Below, piece after piece: positions 7,421 to 16,178 of a stretch of 64,000 nt of DNA. The notes beneath the pieces are model-generated. The model was not told where the DNA came from, ran no database searches, and was given only the letters and a program-made list of their open reading frames with translations. Each line of letters opens with the position of its first letter. Position 1 is the stretch's first letter. The translations under genes and the position numbers were made by a program. The stretch lies in NCBI RefSeq assembly GCF_000770795.1, contig NZ_JRKJ01000002.1, positions 186,001-250,000 of the forward strand, read 5' to 3'. Origin of the DNA: Lysobacter dokdonensis DS-58. Its GTDB lineage: Bacteria > Pseudomonadota > Gammaproteobacteria > Xanthomonadales > Xanthomonadaceae.

Positions 7421-9070
7421 ATGCGCGTCCTCAAGCGCAACGACGACGACTCGTTCCGCGTCAAAGCCTACGCGGGCACCAACGGTGTGTTGCTGGCGTT
7501 CGACATCACGAAGAAGCCCGCGAAGGATTTCCTCGGCTTCGCCATCCAGAAGAAGGAAACCGGTGGCGATTGGCAGTGGATGTTCAACGGACTGACGTTC
7601 CCGGGCCGCGCGCATACCCGGCCCGAGTGGAGGGCGACGGAGTCGAACCTGGCGCCGATCCAGAAGTTCCGTTGGGCCGATTACTCCATCGAGCCCGGCA
7701 CGACGTGCACGTATCGCGTGCACCCGGTGCACGGCAGTCCGGATTTCATCGAACTGCACGATCCGCTGAGCGTGAAGCTCACCACCGACGACGGGCACCC
7801 GAAGAATCATCGGGTGATCTTCAACCGCGCGGTCGCAGCGAGCCAGGGCTTCGAGAATCGCTTCAAGGAATGGAACAAGGAACTGACCAAGAAGAAGTCG
7901 ATCCCGATCGAAGATTGGCCCGAGGAGCCGCGCAACTGGCTGCAGCATGGGTTGCTGGATCGGATCCTGGCGTTCATCGCGCGCGCCAAGGATGAGACGT
8001 GGGCGCTCGACGTGGCGATCTACGAGTACGAGCTCAAGGCCATCGTCGATGCGGTGAAGCAGGCGCACCAGCGCGGCGTCAACGTGCGCGTGATCTATCA
8101 CGCCAAGGCCAACGACGAGCAGACCGAACAGAACGAGAAGAGCCTCAAGGGCTTGCCGAAGGCGTGCAAGCGGGGGCGGATCACGTCGAAGATCTTCCAC
8201 AACAAGTTCATCGTGCTGAGCAAGCTGTCCGCGTCGTCGGGGGCGCGCAAGCCGAAGGCGGTACTGTGCGGCAGCACCAACTTCACCGAGAACGGCGTCT
8301 ATCGGCAGGCCAATGTCGTGCACGTGGCCGAGGACACGGAGGCGGCATCGAAGTACCTCGGGTTGTTCGAGCAGGTCTGGAGCAGCCCGGCGGATGTGCC
8401 GGCGGCACGGAAGTGGATTTCGGAAAACAACCTGATCGACGAGGACGCCGCGCTCTATTGCGGCTTCTCACCGCGCAAGGGCGGCGCCGACCTGGCGGAG
8501 TTCGTGCGCACGATCAACGGCGCGCAGACGGACTTGCTGTTCGCCACCGCGTTCAAGCTGCCGGAGAGCATCCTCGACGCGCTGCTCGGCGGCGACAACG
8601 ACCCCATCCTGCGCTACGGCTTGCAGAACACCGCCAGCCGCATCACCGGCTACCACGCCGATCGCACGGCGGAATTCACCACGCCCGCCCTGCTCTCCAA
8701 GGGCCTCGAAGGCTGGGTGAAGGAAGGCCTGAAGGGGCAGCGCGGCAACTTGCTGGTGCACACCAAGGCCGTCGTCGTGGACTTCACCACCGACCACCCG
8801 GTGATCATCAGCGGCAGCCACAACCTCAGCAAACCCGCCAGCGAAAGCAACGACGAGAACTTCCTGATCATCCGCGGCGATACCGACCTGGCGGACCGCT
8901 ACGGCATCGAGATCCTGCGCTTCTACGAGCACTACCGGTTTCGCTATTACGCGAAGCTGCTGAAGCTGAAAGAGGTGCGGCCGCTGGCCGAGGACAATAG
9001 CTGGGCGGATGCGTATTACAAGAAGGGCACGCTCAAGCACGCCAGCAGGTTGCGGTATGCGGGGCGCTAA
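7421..9070 (+). CDS. Phospholipase D-like domain protein
   Basis: A 549-residue protein with two HKD catalytic halves. The first is His260-x-Lys262 (FHNKFIVLS...CGSTNFTENG) and the second His447-x-Lys449 (VHTKAVVVD...ISGSHNLSKPAS). An N-terminal beta domain (about 1-130) precedes them. Family members hydrolyse phosphodiesters in lipid or DNA; the substrate here is not evident. There is no signal peptide or membrane segment, so the protein is cytoplasmic or exported by a specialised system. The start at 7421 follows CAGGAG. The stop overlaps the convergent gene by 4 bp. Confidence 0.8.
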   Translation: MRVLKRNDDDSFRVKAYAGTNGVLLAFDITKKPAKDFLGFAIQKKETGGDWQWMFNGLTFPGRAHTRPEWRATESNLAPIQKFRWADYSIEPGTTCTYRVHPVHGSPDFIELHDPLSVKLTTDDGHPKNHRVIFNRAVAASQGFENRFKEWNKELTKKKSIPIEDWPEEPRNWLQHGLLDRILAFIARAKDETWALDVAIYEYELKAIVDAVKQAHQRGVNVRVIYHAKANDEQTEQNEKSLKGLPKACKRGRITSKIFHNKFIVLSKLSASSGARKPKAVLCGSTNFTENGVYRQANVVHVAEDTEAASKYLGLFEQVWSSPADVPAARKWISENNLIDEDAALYCGFSPRKGGADLAEFVRTINGAQTDLLFATAFKLPESILDALLGGDNDPILRYGLQNTASRITGYHADRTAEFTTPALLSKGLEGWVKEGLKGQRGNLLVHTKAVVVDFTTDHPVIISGSHNLSKPASESNDENFLIIRGDTDLADRYGIEILRFYEHYRFRYYAKLLKLKEVRPLAEDNSWADAYYKKGTLKHASRLRYAGR

Positions 9071-9366
9071 GTTTCGCCGAAGTGTGCCTGGAACAATTGC
9101 AACTCACGCTCGATCAAAGCCTCGAGTTCCACCTCATCACCGCGAAACGTCATTTCGAAATCGGAGGTGAGCCGCGAAGTGACGGAAAGCTTCAACCGAG
9201 ACGGCAGATTGGGCGCGTTGGCCACCACGCGAAAGATTCTGTTCGACGCCGGCCCGCCGGTGGCGGGCCCAAGGAAGAAGGACCAACCGTCGGGATTGGT
9301 CCGTCGTTCGGAAGTCAGCTGCGGGTAGCGGCGGGAAATGAACGCATGGACTGCATCAGGTGTCAT
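9067..9366 (-). CDS. Hypothetical protein
   Basis: A 99-residue soluble protein starting MTPDAVHAFISRRYPQLTSE, with a mixed alpha/beta pattern (GWSFFLGPATGGP, FEMTFRGDEVELEALIERELQLF). No family is recognised. It is the third gene of a minus-strand run (lipoprotein, zinc-ribbon membrane protein, this gene) with gaps of 17 and 28 bp. Its end overlaps the convergent phospholipase D-like gene by 4 bp. Confidence 0.55.
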   Translation of the reverse strand: MTPDAVHAFISRRYPQLTSERRTNPDGWSFFLGPATGGPASNRIFRVVANAPNLPSRLKLSVTSRLTSDFEMTFRGDEVELEALIERELQLFQAHFGET

Positions 9367-9394
9367 TTCCCGATTCCTTCTGCTTGACCTTCCG

Positions 9395-9667
9395 TTACTT
9401 GCGAACCACGGGCACGACGAACACCAACGCCAACGCAACCGCGACCATCATCCCCACCATCCCAATCTGCGCGACCTGCCGCGACGGATTGGCGACCATC
9501 AGGAAGCCGAAATACGAAGCCGCGGCGACGGCGGCCACCACGACCGACCATTGCGAGATGCCCCAGTGCTTGCGGCACGACGGGCAGCGGTGTTCGAAGA
9601 TGGGCCCGAGGAACAGCTTCTTGATCGGGCTGATGGTGCGTTCGTTGCAGTGCGGGCAATTGAGCAT
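9395..9667 (-). CDS. Zinc-ribbon membrane protein
   Basis: A 90-residue protein. Two CxxC knuckles at the N-terminus (CPHC, then CPSC about 25 residues later) form a likely zinc ribbon. Two transmembrane helices follow (WSVVVAAVAAASYFGFLMVA and IGMVGMMVAVALALVFVVPVV). Similar small proteins are common in Xanthomonadaceae, with no known role. It lies 17 bp after the lipoprotein gene and 28 bp before the hypothetical gene, so cotranscription is likely. Confidence 0.65.
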   Translation of the reverse strand: MLNCPHCNERTISPIKKLFLGPIFEHRCPSCRKHWGISQWSVVVAAVAAASYFGFLMVANPSRQVAQIGMVGMMVAVALALVFVVPVVRK

Positions 9668-9684
9668 GGCGATCCCTTTCTCCC

Positions 9685-10113
9685 TTATTCCAGAACCGAG
9701 CGGCTGGTGCTGACGACCTTGCCGGTGGATTTGTCGATCACGAACGCACCCCAGGCCTTGCCTGGTACGTCGAAGCCGGCGTCGATCAGGTAGCGCTTCC
9801 CTGCCTCCGCGTTGAACACGACTTCCACGGGTTTCTCGGCGATCAGCGACGTTGCGGCGTCGACGCGCACGCCGCCGGTCAGGCGGATGGCGTGTTCGCC
9901 CGGCGTCAGGACGTATTCCTTGAAGAGGCCGATGCCACGGCGTTTGCCGTCGACGTGCGAGATGACGAAGTGGCTCGCCTCGGGGTGCTCGTGTTCCAGC
10001 ACCGCGACCTCCGCCGGCGGAAGCGACTTGGTGCCGGCCCCCGTGTAAGCGCCACCGCCGCAACCTGCGAGCAGCGCCAGCACGGATGCGAGCGCCATGA
10101 GCCGAAGTTTCAT
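9685..10113 (-). CDS. Hypothetical lipoprotein
   Basis: A 142-residue protein. The lipoprotein signal MKLRLMALASVLALLAGC (lipobox LAGC) fixes the start at 10113, preceded by GGGGA at a suitable distance. The mature domain is beta-rich (EVAVLEHEHPEASHFVISHVDGK, VLTPGEHAIRLTGGV, KRYLIDAGFD, GAFVIDKSTGKVV). This resembles small envelope proteins with a PEGA-like 'tight sandwich' feel, but I would not assign it. It is first gene of a three-gene minus-strand run. Confidence 0.65.
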   Translation of the reverse strand: MKLRLMALASVLALLAGCGGGAYTGAGTKSLPPAEVAVLEHEHPEASHFVISHVDGKRRGIGLFKEYVLTPGEHAIRLTGGVRVDAATSLIAEKPVEVVFNAEAGKRYLIDAGFDVPGKAWGAFVIDKSTGKVVSTSRSVLE

Positions 10114-10267
10114 TGATTCATTCCCCGGGCGCCGTCCCCATGCGGGCCCGCCGGGAAGCATAACGCCACGGAAGGACAAGCGGCTGATGAACCCCGTCGC
10201 GACGCCGTGACAAGGCACGCACCGCGCCATCCGCATACTGTGCGCTGCCCTGCCCCAGATTCGCCCC

Positions 10268-13027
10268 ATGACCCCCGACACCAACCTGCGCTTCCTCGAC
10301 GCCCCCGGCGAGGTCGCAGCCCTCATGCGCTCCCACGATTGGTCCGGTTCGCCGCTGGGGGCGCCGGAGTCTTGGCCGCAGTCGCTCCGCAGCGTGGTGA
10401 GCCTGATGCTGCGGTCGAAGTTCCCGATGTTCGTCGCCTGGGGGCCGTCGATGGGCTTCCTCTACAACGATCCGTACGTCGAGGTCCTCGGGGCGAAGCA
10501 TCCGTTCGCGCTGGGGTTGCCGTTCGAGGAGATCTGGTCGGAGATCTGGGAGGACGTCGGCCCGTTGGCGCGTCGTGCGTTGGCCGGTGAGGCGACTTAC
10601 ATGGAGAACCTGCCGCTGCTCATGCGGCGCAAGGGCTACGACGAGCCGACCTGGTTCACTTTCTCCTATTCGCCGGTCACCGATGAACAGGGCGACATCG
10701 CCGGCATGTATTGCGCGTGCACGGAGACTACGGCGGGCGTGATCGCCGAGCGCACGCGCATTGCGCAGATGCAGCGGCTGATTTCGTTGTTCGAACAGGC
10801 GCCGGGCTTCGTGGCGGTCACGCTGGGGCGCGAGCATATCTACGAGATCGCGAATCCCGCCTACCTGGAGTTCGTCGGGCGGCAGCACATCGTCGGGCTG
10901 TCGGTGCGCGCCGCGCTGCCGGAGCTCGACCAGAAGTTCATCGACATTCTCACGCAGGTGTACGACACGGGCGTGCCGTACATCGGCAATCGCATCCCCG
11001 TCGGCCTGGTGCGCGGGAACGATGGCGAAATGACCGACCGTATTGTCGACTTCGTGTTCCAGCCGATCGTCGACGATCACGGCCGCGTCGATGGCATCTT
11101 CATCCAGGGCACCGACATCACCAACCAGGCCACGGCCGAACGCCTGGTGGAAACCGAGCGCCTGCGCCTGGAAGCGGTCATCGACTCCCTCCCCTCCGGC
11201 GTCGCGCTCGCCAACAACGAGGGCGACATCATTCGCGTGAACGCCGCCAATCGCGAGATCTGGGGCATGCATCCGACGTCTGGCGATGTCGCCGCATATG
11301 GCGAGCGCCAGGGCTGGTGGGCGGAGGATTCGACGCGTCGCGGCCAACAAGTGGCACCCGACGATTGGGCGCTGTCGCGCGCCTTGCGTGGGGAAGTCGT
11401 GCGCGGCGACATCGTCGAGATCCAACCGTTCGACGATCACCCCCGGCGCACGTTGCTGCTGCAGGCCACGCCGGTGCGTCTGGCCGATGGCGAACTCGCA
11501 GGCGCCGTTGTTGCGCAGACCGACATCAGCGACCGAGTGCGCGCCGAAGCCGATCTGCGTGCGAGCGAGGCGCGCTTCCGTTCCATCACCGACGCGATGC
11601 CGCAGATGGTGTGGTCGGCGTTGCCCGACGGGTTCAACGATTACTACAACCGCCAGTGGTACGAGTTCACCGGGCTGATCCCGGGCGAAGGCGAAGGCCA
11701 GCGTTGGGCGGAAGTCGTGCATCCGGACGACCGCGTGCGTGCATGGGCGCGCTGGGGCCGCAGCCTGGACTCCGGCGAGGATTACGAAATCCAGATGCGC
11801 CTGCACCACCACTCCGGCGACTTCCGCTGGGTGCTGGTGCGCGCCGTGCCCGTGCGCGGCGACGATGGCGGCATCTTGCGCTGGCTCGGCACGGCGACGG
11901 ACATCCACGAACACCGGATCGCGCAGGATGCATTGGAGCGCAGCGAACGCGCGTTGCGCGACGCGGACCAGCGCAAGGACGAATTCCTCGCGATGCTCGC
12001 GCACGAATTGCGCAATCCGCTCGCGCCGATCAGCACTGCGTCGCAGTTGCTCAAGCTCTCGTCCGATCCGGTGCGCATCCGCGCGGCCGGCGATGTGATC
12101 GGGCGGCAGGTGCGGCACATGACGGAGTTGGTCGACGATTTGCTCGACGTCTCGCGCGTCACGCGCGGCCTCGTGCATCTCGATCTGGAAACCGTCGACT
12201 TCAAGGCGATCGTCATCAGCGCGATCGAACAGGTCCGACCGCTCATCGATGCGCGCGGCCACGCTCTCCGCACGCGATTGCCCGCGCGCGCCCTCTGGGT
12301 GCACGGCGACCGTACGCGCCTCACACAGATCCTCGCGAACTTGTTGAACAACGCCGCGAAGTACACGCCCGAGGGCGGCGAGATCCACCTCGACGCGGAA
12401 AGCGACGACGGCCACGTGCGCGTGCGCATCCGCGATAACGGGCAAGGCATCGAACCGGCGCTGCTGCCGCGCATCTTCGACCTGTTCACGCAGGCCGACC
12501 GCTCGCCGGATCGCACGCAGGGCGGGCTCGGCATCGGATTGGCGTTGGTGCGCAGCCTGGTCGCGCTGCACGGCGGCACGATCACTGCCGACAGCCATGG
12601 CCGCGACCAGGGCGCGGTTTTCACCATCTGCCTGCCGCGCGTGGAGGCCCCGCCTGTCGCCGAGGACACGCACGCGCATCGCATCGACGGGGCCGGCGCC
12701 ACGCTCGATGTCGTGGTCGTCGACGACAACGTCGATGCCGCGCAAACGTTGCAGGTACTGCTGGAAGCACTCGGCCATCGCGCGCGCGTGTTCCATCGCG
12801 CCGGGGATGCGTTGAACGCCATCATCGAATCACCGCCGCAGGTCGCGTTCCTCGATATCGGGCTGCCCGACATCACCGGCCACGAACTCGCACGCGAGAT
12901 CCGCCAGCGCCTCGGCGCGCGCGCGGGCGTGCTCGCGGCGTTGTCGGGTTACGGGCAACCGCAGGACCACGCGGCCTCGCGGGAAGCAGGGCTCGACTTC
13001 CATCTCGTCAAGCCGTGGCGATGTTGA
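10268..13027 (+). CDS. Hybrid PAS sensor histidine kinase with C-terminal receiver (end frameshifted)
   Basis: A 919-residue cytoplasmic hybrid kinase with three or four PAS/PAC-type sensory regions over about 1-555, then the H-box FLAMLAHELRNPLAP (His579), an HATPase domain with N-box (LLNNAAKY) and G-boxes (DNGQGI, GGLGIGLALV), and a receiver domain with phospho-acceptor Asp863 (FLDIGLP). It probably relays phosphate from an unknown soluble cue to a separate regulator. The frame ends HLVKPWRC. One missing base near 13015 would restore HLVKPV plus AMLMEVLARAGSPGG and move the stop to 13063-13065, exactly abutting the convergent gene. This is a mutation or a sequence error. Confidence 0.88.
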   Translation: MTPDTNLRFLDAPGEVAALMRSHDWSGSPLGAPESWPQSLRSVVSLMLRSKFPMFVAWGPSMGFLYNDPYVEVLGAKHPFALGLPFEEIWSEIWEDVGPLARRALAGEATYMENLPLLMRRKGYDEPTWFTFSYSPVTDEQGDIAGMYCACTETTAGVIAERTRIAQMQRLISLFEQAPGFVAVTLGREHIYEIANPAYLEFVGRQHIVGLSVRAALPELDQKFIDILTQVYDTGVPYIGNRIPVGLVRGNDGEMTDRIVDFVFQPIVDDHGRVDGIFIQGTDITNQATAERLVETERLRLEAVIDSLPSGVALANNEGDIIRVNAANREIWGMHPTSGDVAAYGERQGWWAEDSTRRGQQVAPDDWALSRALRGEVVRGDIVEIQPFDDHPRRTLLLQATPVRLADGELAGAVVAQTDISDRVRAEADLRASEARFRSITDAMPQMVWSALPDGFNDYYNRQWYEFTGLIPGEGEGQRWAEVVHPDDRVRAWARWGRSLDSGEDYEIQMRLHHHSGDFRWVLVRAVPVRGDDGGILRWLGTATDIHEHRIAQDALERSERALRDADQRKDEFLAMLAHELRNPLAPISTASQLLKLSSDPVRIRAAGDVIGRQVRHMTELVDDLLDVSRVTRGLVHLDLETVDFKAIVISAIEQVRPLIDARGHALRTRLPARALWVHGDRTRLTQILANLLNNAAKYTPEGGEIHLDAESDDGHVRVRIRDNGQGIEPALLPRIFDLFTQADRSPDRTQGGLGIGLALVRSLVALHGGTITADSHGRDQGAVFTICLPRVEAPPVAEDTHAHRIDGAGATLDVVVVDDNVDAAQTLQVLLEALGHRARVFHRAGDALNAIIESPPQVAFLDIGLPDITGHELAREIRQRLGARAGVLAALSGYGQPQDHAASREAGLDFHLVKPWRC

Positions 13028-13065
13028 TGGAAGTGTTGGCGCGGGCGGGTTCGCCGGGCGGTTGA

Positions 13066-13641
13066 TCAACCGCCGCGCGGCAACACCGTCAGCACGCGCT
13101 TCACGAACTGCGCGTACTCGGACAGGTAGTTGCGCAGGAATTCCGCGGTGTCGTCGTTGCTGACGACGCCTTCGTCGTCGATCAGGCCGGGCTTGAACTG
13201 GATGTACGCCTCCACGGTGTTCATCAGCGGCGAGTTGCAGAAGCACAGCACGCCGCGCAGTTGCTGCTGCGCCACCGCGGTGCCGATGGCGCCGGGCGAG
13301 GTGCCGATCAGGCCCGATGGCTTGCGCGCGAAGGAGTTCTGCCCCCACGGGCGGCTCGCCCAGTCGATCGCGTTCTTCAATGCGCCCGGGATCGACCGGT
13401 TGTATTCGGGCGTGACGAACAGGATGGCGTCGACGTCGGCGATGGATTGCTTGAACTTGCGCGCGACCTCGGGGTAGTCCGCGTCGTAGTCGTAGCTGTA
13501 GAGCGGCAGGTCGCCGATGGGGATCTCGCGCATCTCGAGTTCGGGCGGCGCGAGTTTCACGAGCGCCTTCGCCAGCTTGCGGTTGATCGAGGCCTTCGCG
13601 AGGCTACCGATGAGGTAGCCGACGGTGTACGTGGTGGTCAT
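13066..13641 (-). CDS. NADPH-dependent FMN reductase
   Basis: A 191-residue flavodoxin-like reductase. The motifs GSLAKASINRKLAKAL (phosphate loop, about 12-27) and TPEYNRSIPGALKNAIDW (about 77-94) are hallmarks of the ChrR/azoreductase-type quinone or chromate reductase family. It transfers electrons from NAD(P)H through FMN to quinones or other acceptors in the cytoplasm. GGAGG precedes the ATG by 5 nt. It is transcribed toward the histidine kinase gene. Confidence 0.87.
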   Translation of the reverse strand: MTTTYTVGYLIGSLAKASINRKLAKALVKLAPPELEMREIPIGDLPLYSYDYDADYPEVARKFKQSIADVDAILFVTPEYNRSIPGALKNAIDWASRPWGQNSFARKPSGLIGTSPGAIGTAVAQQQLRGVLCFCNSPLMNTVEAYIQFKPGLIDDEGVVSNDDTAEFLRNYLSEYAQFVKRVLTVLPRGG

Positions 13642-13713
13642 CTGCGCCTCCGGATTCTGCGAAGGCGCAGTGATGCACGATGCGCGGTTACCGGAACGTC
13701 ATGGCGCCTGTGC

Positions 13714-14196
13714 TCAGAGCCCCGCCACGGCGCGGTCGATGGTGGCGATGTCGATCTTGCGCATGTCCATCATCACTGCGAACGCACGCTGCGCTTTCTC
13801 GCCGCCTTCGTGCATCAGGTCGGTCAGGCGGCGCGGCGTGATCTGCCACGACAGGCCGAACCGGTCCTTGCACCAGCCGCACGCACTCTCCTGGCCGCCG
13901 TTGTCCACGATCGCGTTCCAGTAGCGGTCGGTCTCCGCCTGGTCGTCGGTGGCGACCTGGAAACTCACCGCTTCGTCGAACTTGAACTGCGGCCCGCCGT
14001 TCAACAGCAGGAACGGCATCTTGAAGATCGTCAGTTCGACGATCAGCACGTCGCCCTGCTTGCCGTCCGGATAGTCGCCCGGCGCCCGGCCGATGCTGAT
14101 GATCTTCGAGTCGGGGAACGTGTCGGCGTAGAACCGCGCGGCTTCTTCGCCGTTCTTGTCGAACCACAGGCACGGCTGGATCTTGGGGGCAGTCAT
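13714..14196 (-). CDS. VOC-family (PhnB-like) protein
   Basis: A 160-residue protein of the glyoxalase/VOC fold, PhnB/3-demethylubiquinone-methyltransferase-like subfamily. The opening QPCLWFDKNGEEAARFYADTFPDSKI, then LNGGPQFKFDEAVSFQV and CGWCKDRFGLSWQI, are typical of this subfamily. The reaction is unknown. The start at 14196 is decided by AGGAGG 4 nt upstream. It lies 72 bp upstream of the FMN reductase gene on the same strand. Confidence 0.82.
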   Translation of the reverse strand: MTAPKIQPCLWFDKNGEEAARFYADTFPDSKIISIGRAPGDYPDGKQGDVLIVELTIFKMPFLLLNGGPQFKFDEAVSFQVATDDQAETDRYWNAIVDNGGQESACGWCKDRFGLSWQITPRRLTDLMHEGGEKAQRAFAVMMDMRKIDIATIDRAVAGL

Positions 14197-14369
14197 GCGA
14201 CCTCCTGCGTGGGCGGAACGTCGGACCGTACTCCGCGCGGCGGCGCCGGGGGTCAAAAATGCGTTAGGCCGGGCACGCGATTGGCCCCTTCGGCGCCGGA
14301 TTCGGAAGGGACTTGTACGATGCGCTCCCCACGCGCAGCATGCGTCGATCCGATCCGAGGAGCACGTCC

Positions 14370-14717
14370 ATGCAGTATTCCGGTAGCTGCCAATGCGGCC
14401 AGGTGGCCTTCGATGTCGAGGGCGAGATCGACAGCGGCCTGGCGTGCAATTGCTCGATGTGCGGCAAGCGCGGATCGCTGTTGTGGTTCGTGCCGCGCGA
14501 GAAGCTGGTGTTGAAGACACCGGAAGCGGACATGGCCACCTACACGTTCAACAAGCACCACATCCAGCATCGGTTCTGCGACAAGTGCGGGATCCATGTG
14601 TTCGGCGAGGCGAACGATCCGAAGGGGAATCCGGTGGCCGCGGTGAATCTGCGCGTGCTGGACGGCGTCGATCTTTCGACGATTCCGGTGCACAACTACG
14701 ATGGGCGTGCGCTCTAG
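14370..14717 (+). CDS. GFA-family zinc protein (glutathione-dependent formaldehyde-activating-like)
   Basis: A 115-residue Mss4-like zinc protein. Zinc ligands are visible in SCQCGQV, CNCSMCGKRGS and FCDKCGIHVFGE. The family is named for spontaneous S-hydroxymethylglutathione formation, but most members are uncharacterised. ATG 14370 follows GAGGAG. Its stop shares a CTAG with the convergent sdhE gene (14714-14717). A second, diverged GFA protein lies at 40764-41180. Confidence 0.85.
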   Translation: MQYSGSCQCGQVAFDVEGEIDSGLACNCSMCGKRGSLLWFVPREKLVLKTPEADMATYTFNKHHIQHRFCDKCGIHVFGEANDPKGNPVAAVNLRVLDGVDLSTIPVHNYDGRAL

Positions 14718-14956
14718 CGCGTGCGGATCCGCTCGATCAGCGATTGCAGTTCCGCATCGGGTGCGTCCTCGTGGCCGAGGAACCACTTCCACAGTCGGTC
14801 GTCTTCGCTGTCCAGCAGGCGCAGGAACGTTGCGCGGTCCGCCGTTCCCGATTGCCGCCACGACGTATCGAGCCAGCGTTCCAGCAATTGATCCAGCTCG
14901 CGCATGCCGCGGCGGCAGCGCCATTTGAGCTTGCGGATTTCGACGTCGTCGTTCAC
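14714..14956 (-). CDS. sdhE: FAD assembly factor SdhE
   Basis: An 80-residue protein promoting covalent flavinylation of SdhA. The family signature RKLKWRCRRGMRELD, corresponding to the RGxxE motif, is near the N-terminus, and a LLDSEDDRLWKWFLG helix follows. The start is GTG 14956, which overlaps the stop of the upstream MAPEG gene (GTGA). This yields the normal 80-residue length and indicates translational coupling. It is the last gene of the sdhCDAB operon. Confidence 0.9.
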   Translation of the reverse strand: MNDDVEIRKLKWRCRRGMRELDQLLERWLDTSWRQSGTADRATFLRLLDSEDDRLWKWFLGHEDAPDAELQSLIERIRTR

Positions 14957-15372
14957 CAGGCGATCCCGGCCGCGAGGTAACCCCACCAGGCGAACAGCAC
15001 GGCCGCGCCCGCGGCGTAGAGCGCGAAGCGATGCATCACGCGGTTGTACGTGCAATGCACGGCGCTGTGCGCGATGCGCAGCACGACGAAGGCCCAGGCG
15101 AGGATGAGCGAGACGTGGTCCGCGCGGCCGATCGTCACCGCCACGAACACGGCCGCGTAGAACAACACCGGGAGTTCGAACAGGTTGCGGAAGTTGTCCG
15201 CCGCGCGCGTGTCGCTGAGCAGGCGCGCCATCTCTGCCGACGTGGCGACGGCCTGCGCGTCGATGCGCCCGCGCCGGATCTCGGACAGGCGCAGCCAGTA
15301 CATGCGGAGGAACACGACGACCGTCAGGCCGACGAGGGCGAACGCGGGCTTGAGGATCTCCGCGTCCACCAT
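14953..15372 (-). CDS. MAPEG-family membrane protein
   Basis: A 139-residue protein with four predicted helices. The motif DTRAADNFRNLFELPVLFYA (about 54-73) carries the E/N/R residues that line the active site in MAPEG enzymes, followed by VVLRIAHSAVHCTYNRVMHRF, the family's helix 3 signature. MAPEG members are glutathione-dependent or inactive membrane proteins. It begins 5 bp after sdhB and runs into sdhE with overlap, so it is embedded in the succinate dehydrogenase operon. Confidence 0.83.
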   Translation of the reverse strand: MVDAEILKPAFALVGLTVVVFLRMYWLRLSEIRRGRIDAQAVATSAEMARLLSDTRAADNFRNLFELPVLFYAAVFVAVTIGRADHVSLILAWAFVVLRIAHSAVHCTYNRVMHRFALYAAGAAVLFAWWGYLAAGIAW

Positions 15373-15377
15373 GGCGA

Positions 15378-16160
15378 TCAGCCGCGACGCGCCAGCATCA
15401 GCTTCTTGATCTCGCCGATGGCCTTGGCGGGATTCAGGCCCTTCGGGCAGGTCCGCGCGCAGTTCATGATCGTGTGGCAGCGGTAGAGCTTGAACGGGTC
15501 TTCGAGGTCGTCCAGGCGCGCGCCGGTGTCTTCATCACGCGAGTCGATGATCCAGCGGTAGGCCTGCAACAGGATCGCCGGGCCGAGGTAACGGTCGCCG
15601 TTCCACCAGTAGCTCGGGCAGCTCGTCGAGCAGCACGCGCACAGGATGCATTCGTAGAGGCCGTCGAGCAGCGCGCGGTCTTCCTTCGACTGCAGGCGTT
15701 CGCGGTCCGGCGCCGGCGTCTGCGTGCGCAGCCACGGTTTGATCGACGCGTACTGCGCGTAGAAGTGCGTGAGGTCCGGCACCAGGTCCTTCACCACCGC
15801 CATGTGCGGCAGCGGGTAGATCGGCACTTCGGCCTTCGTGCAGTCGGAGATCGCGCGGGTGCACGCCAGCGTGTTGGTGCCGTCGATGTTCATCGCGCAC
15901 GACCCGCAGATGCCTTCGCGGCACGAACGGCGGAACGTCAGCGTCGGGTCGATCTCGTTCTTGATCTTGATCAGCGCGTCGAGAACCATCGGGCCGCAGG
16001 TGGCGAGGTCGACGTCGTACGTGTCGACGCTCGGGTTCTTGCCGTCGTCCGGGTTCCAGCGATAGACCTTGAAGGTGCGCACGTTCTTCGCGCCGCTGGG
16101 CGCGGGAAAGTGGCGGCCCTTGCCGATCTTGGAATTCTTCGGGAGCGTGAATTCAGCCAT
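15378..16160 (-). CDS. sdhB: Succinate dehydrogenase iron-sulfur subunit SdhB
   Basis: A 260-residue electron-transfer subunit of complex II carrying electrons from FAD to ubiquinone. The three cluster motifs are intact: a [2Fe-2S] set (CREGICGSC...LAC), a [4Fe-4S] set ([12 protein letters not shown]) and a [3Fe-4S] set ([17 protein letters not shown]). It is peripheral on the cytoplasmic side. The gene starts 18 bp after sdhA, and a MAPEG gene follows after 5 bp. Confidence 0.97.
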   Translation of the reverse strand: MAEFTLPKNSKIGKGRHFPAPSGAKNVRTFKVYRWNPDDGKNPSVDTYDVDLATCGPMVLDALIKIKNEIDPTLTFRRSCREGICGSCAMNIDGTNTLACTRAISDCTKAEVPIYPLPHMAVVKDLVPDLTHFYAQYASIKPWLRTQTPAPDRERLQSKEDRALLDGLYECILCACCSTSCPSYWWNGDRYLGPAILLQAYRWIIDSRDEDTGARLDDLEDPFKLYRCHTIMNCARTCPKGLNPAKAIGEIKKLMLARRG

Positions 16161-16178
16161 GGTGTCTCGTTCCCTCGA

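Noticed and set aside
10118-12796. Very long open frame on the minus strand across the histidine kinase gene
   Set aside because: The translation is Arg/His/Asp/Ala-rich with no domain sense and mirrors the codon bias of the plus-strand kinase, which has complete HisKA, ATPase and receiver motifs.
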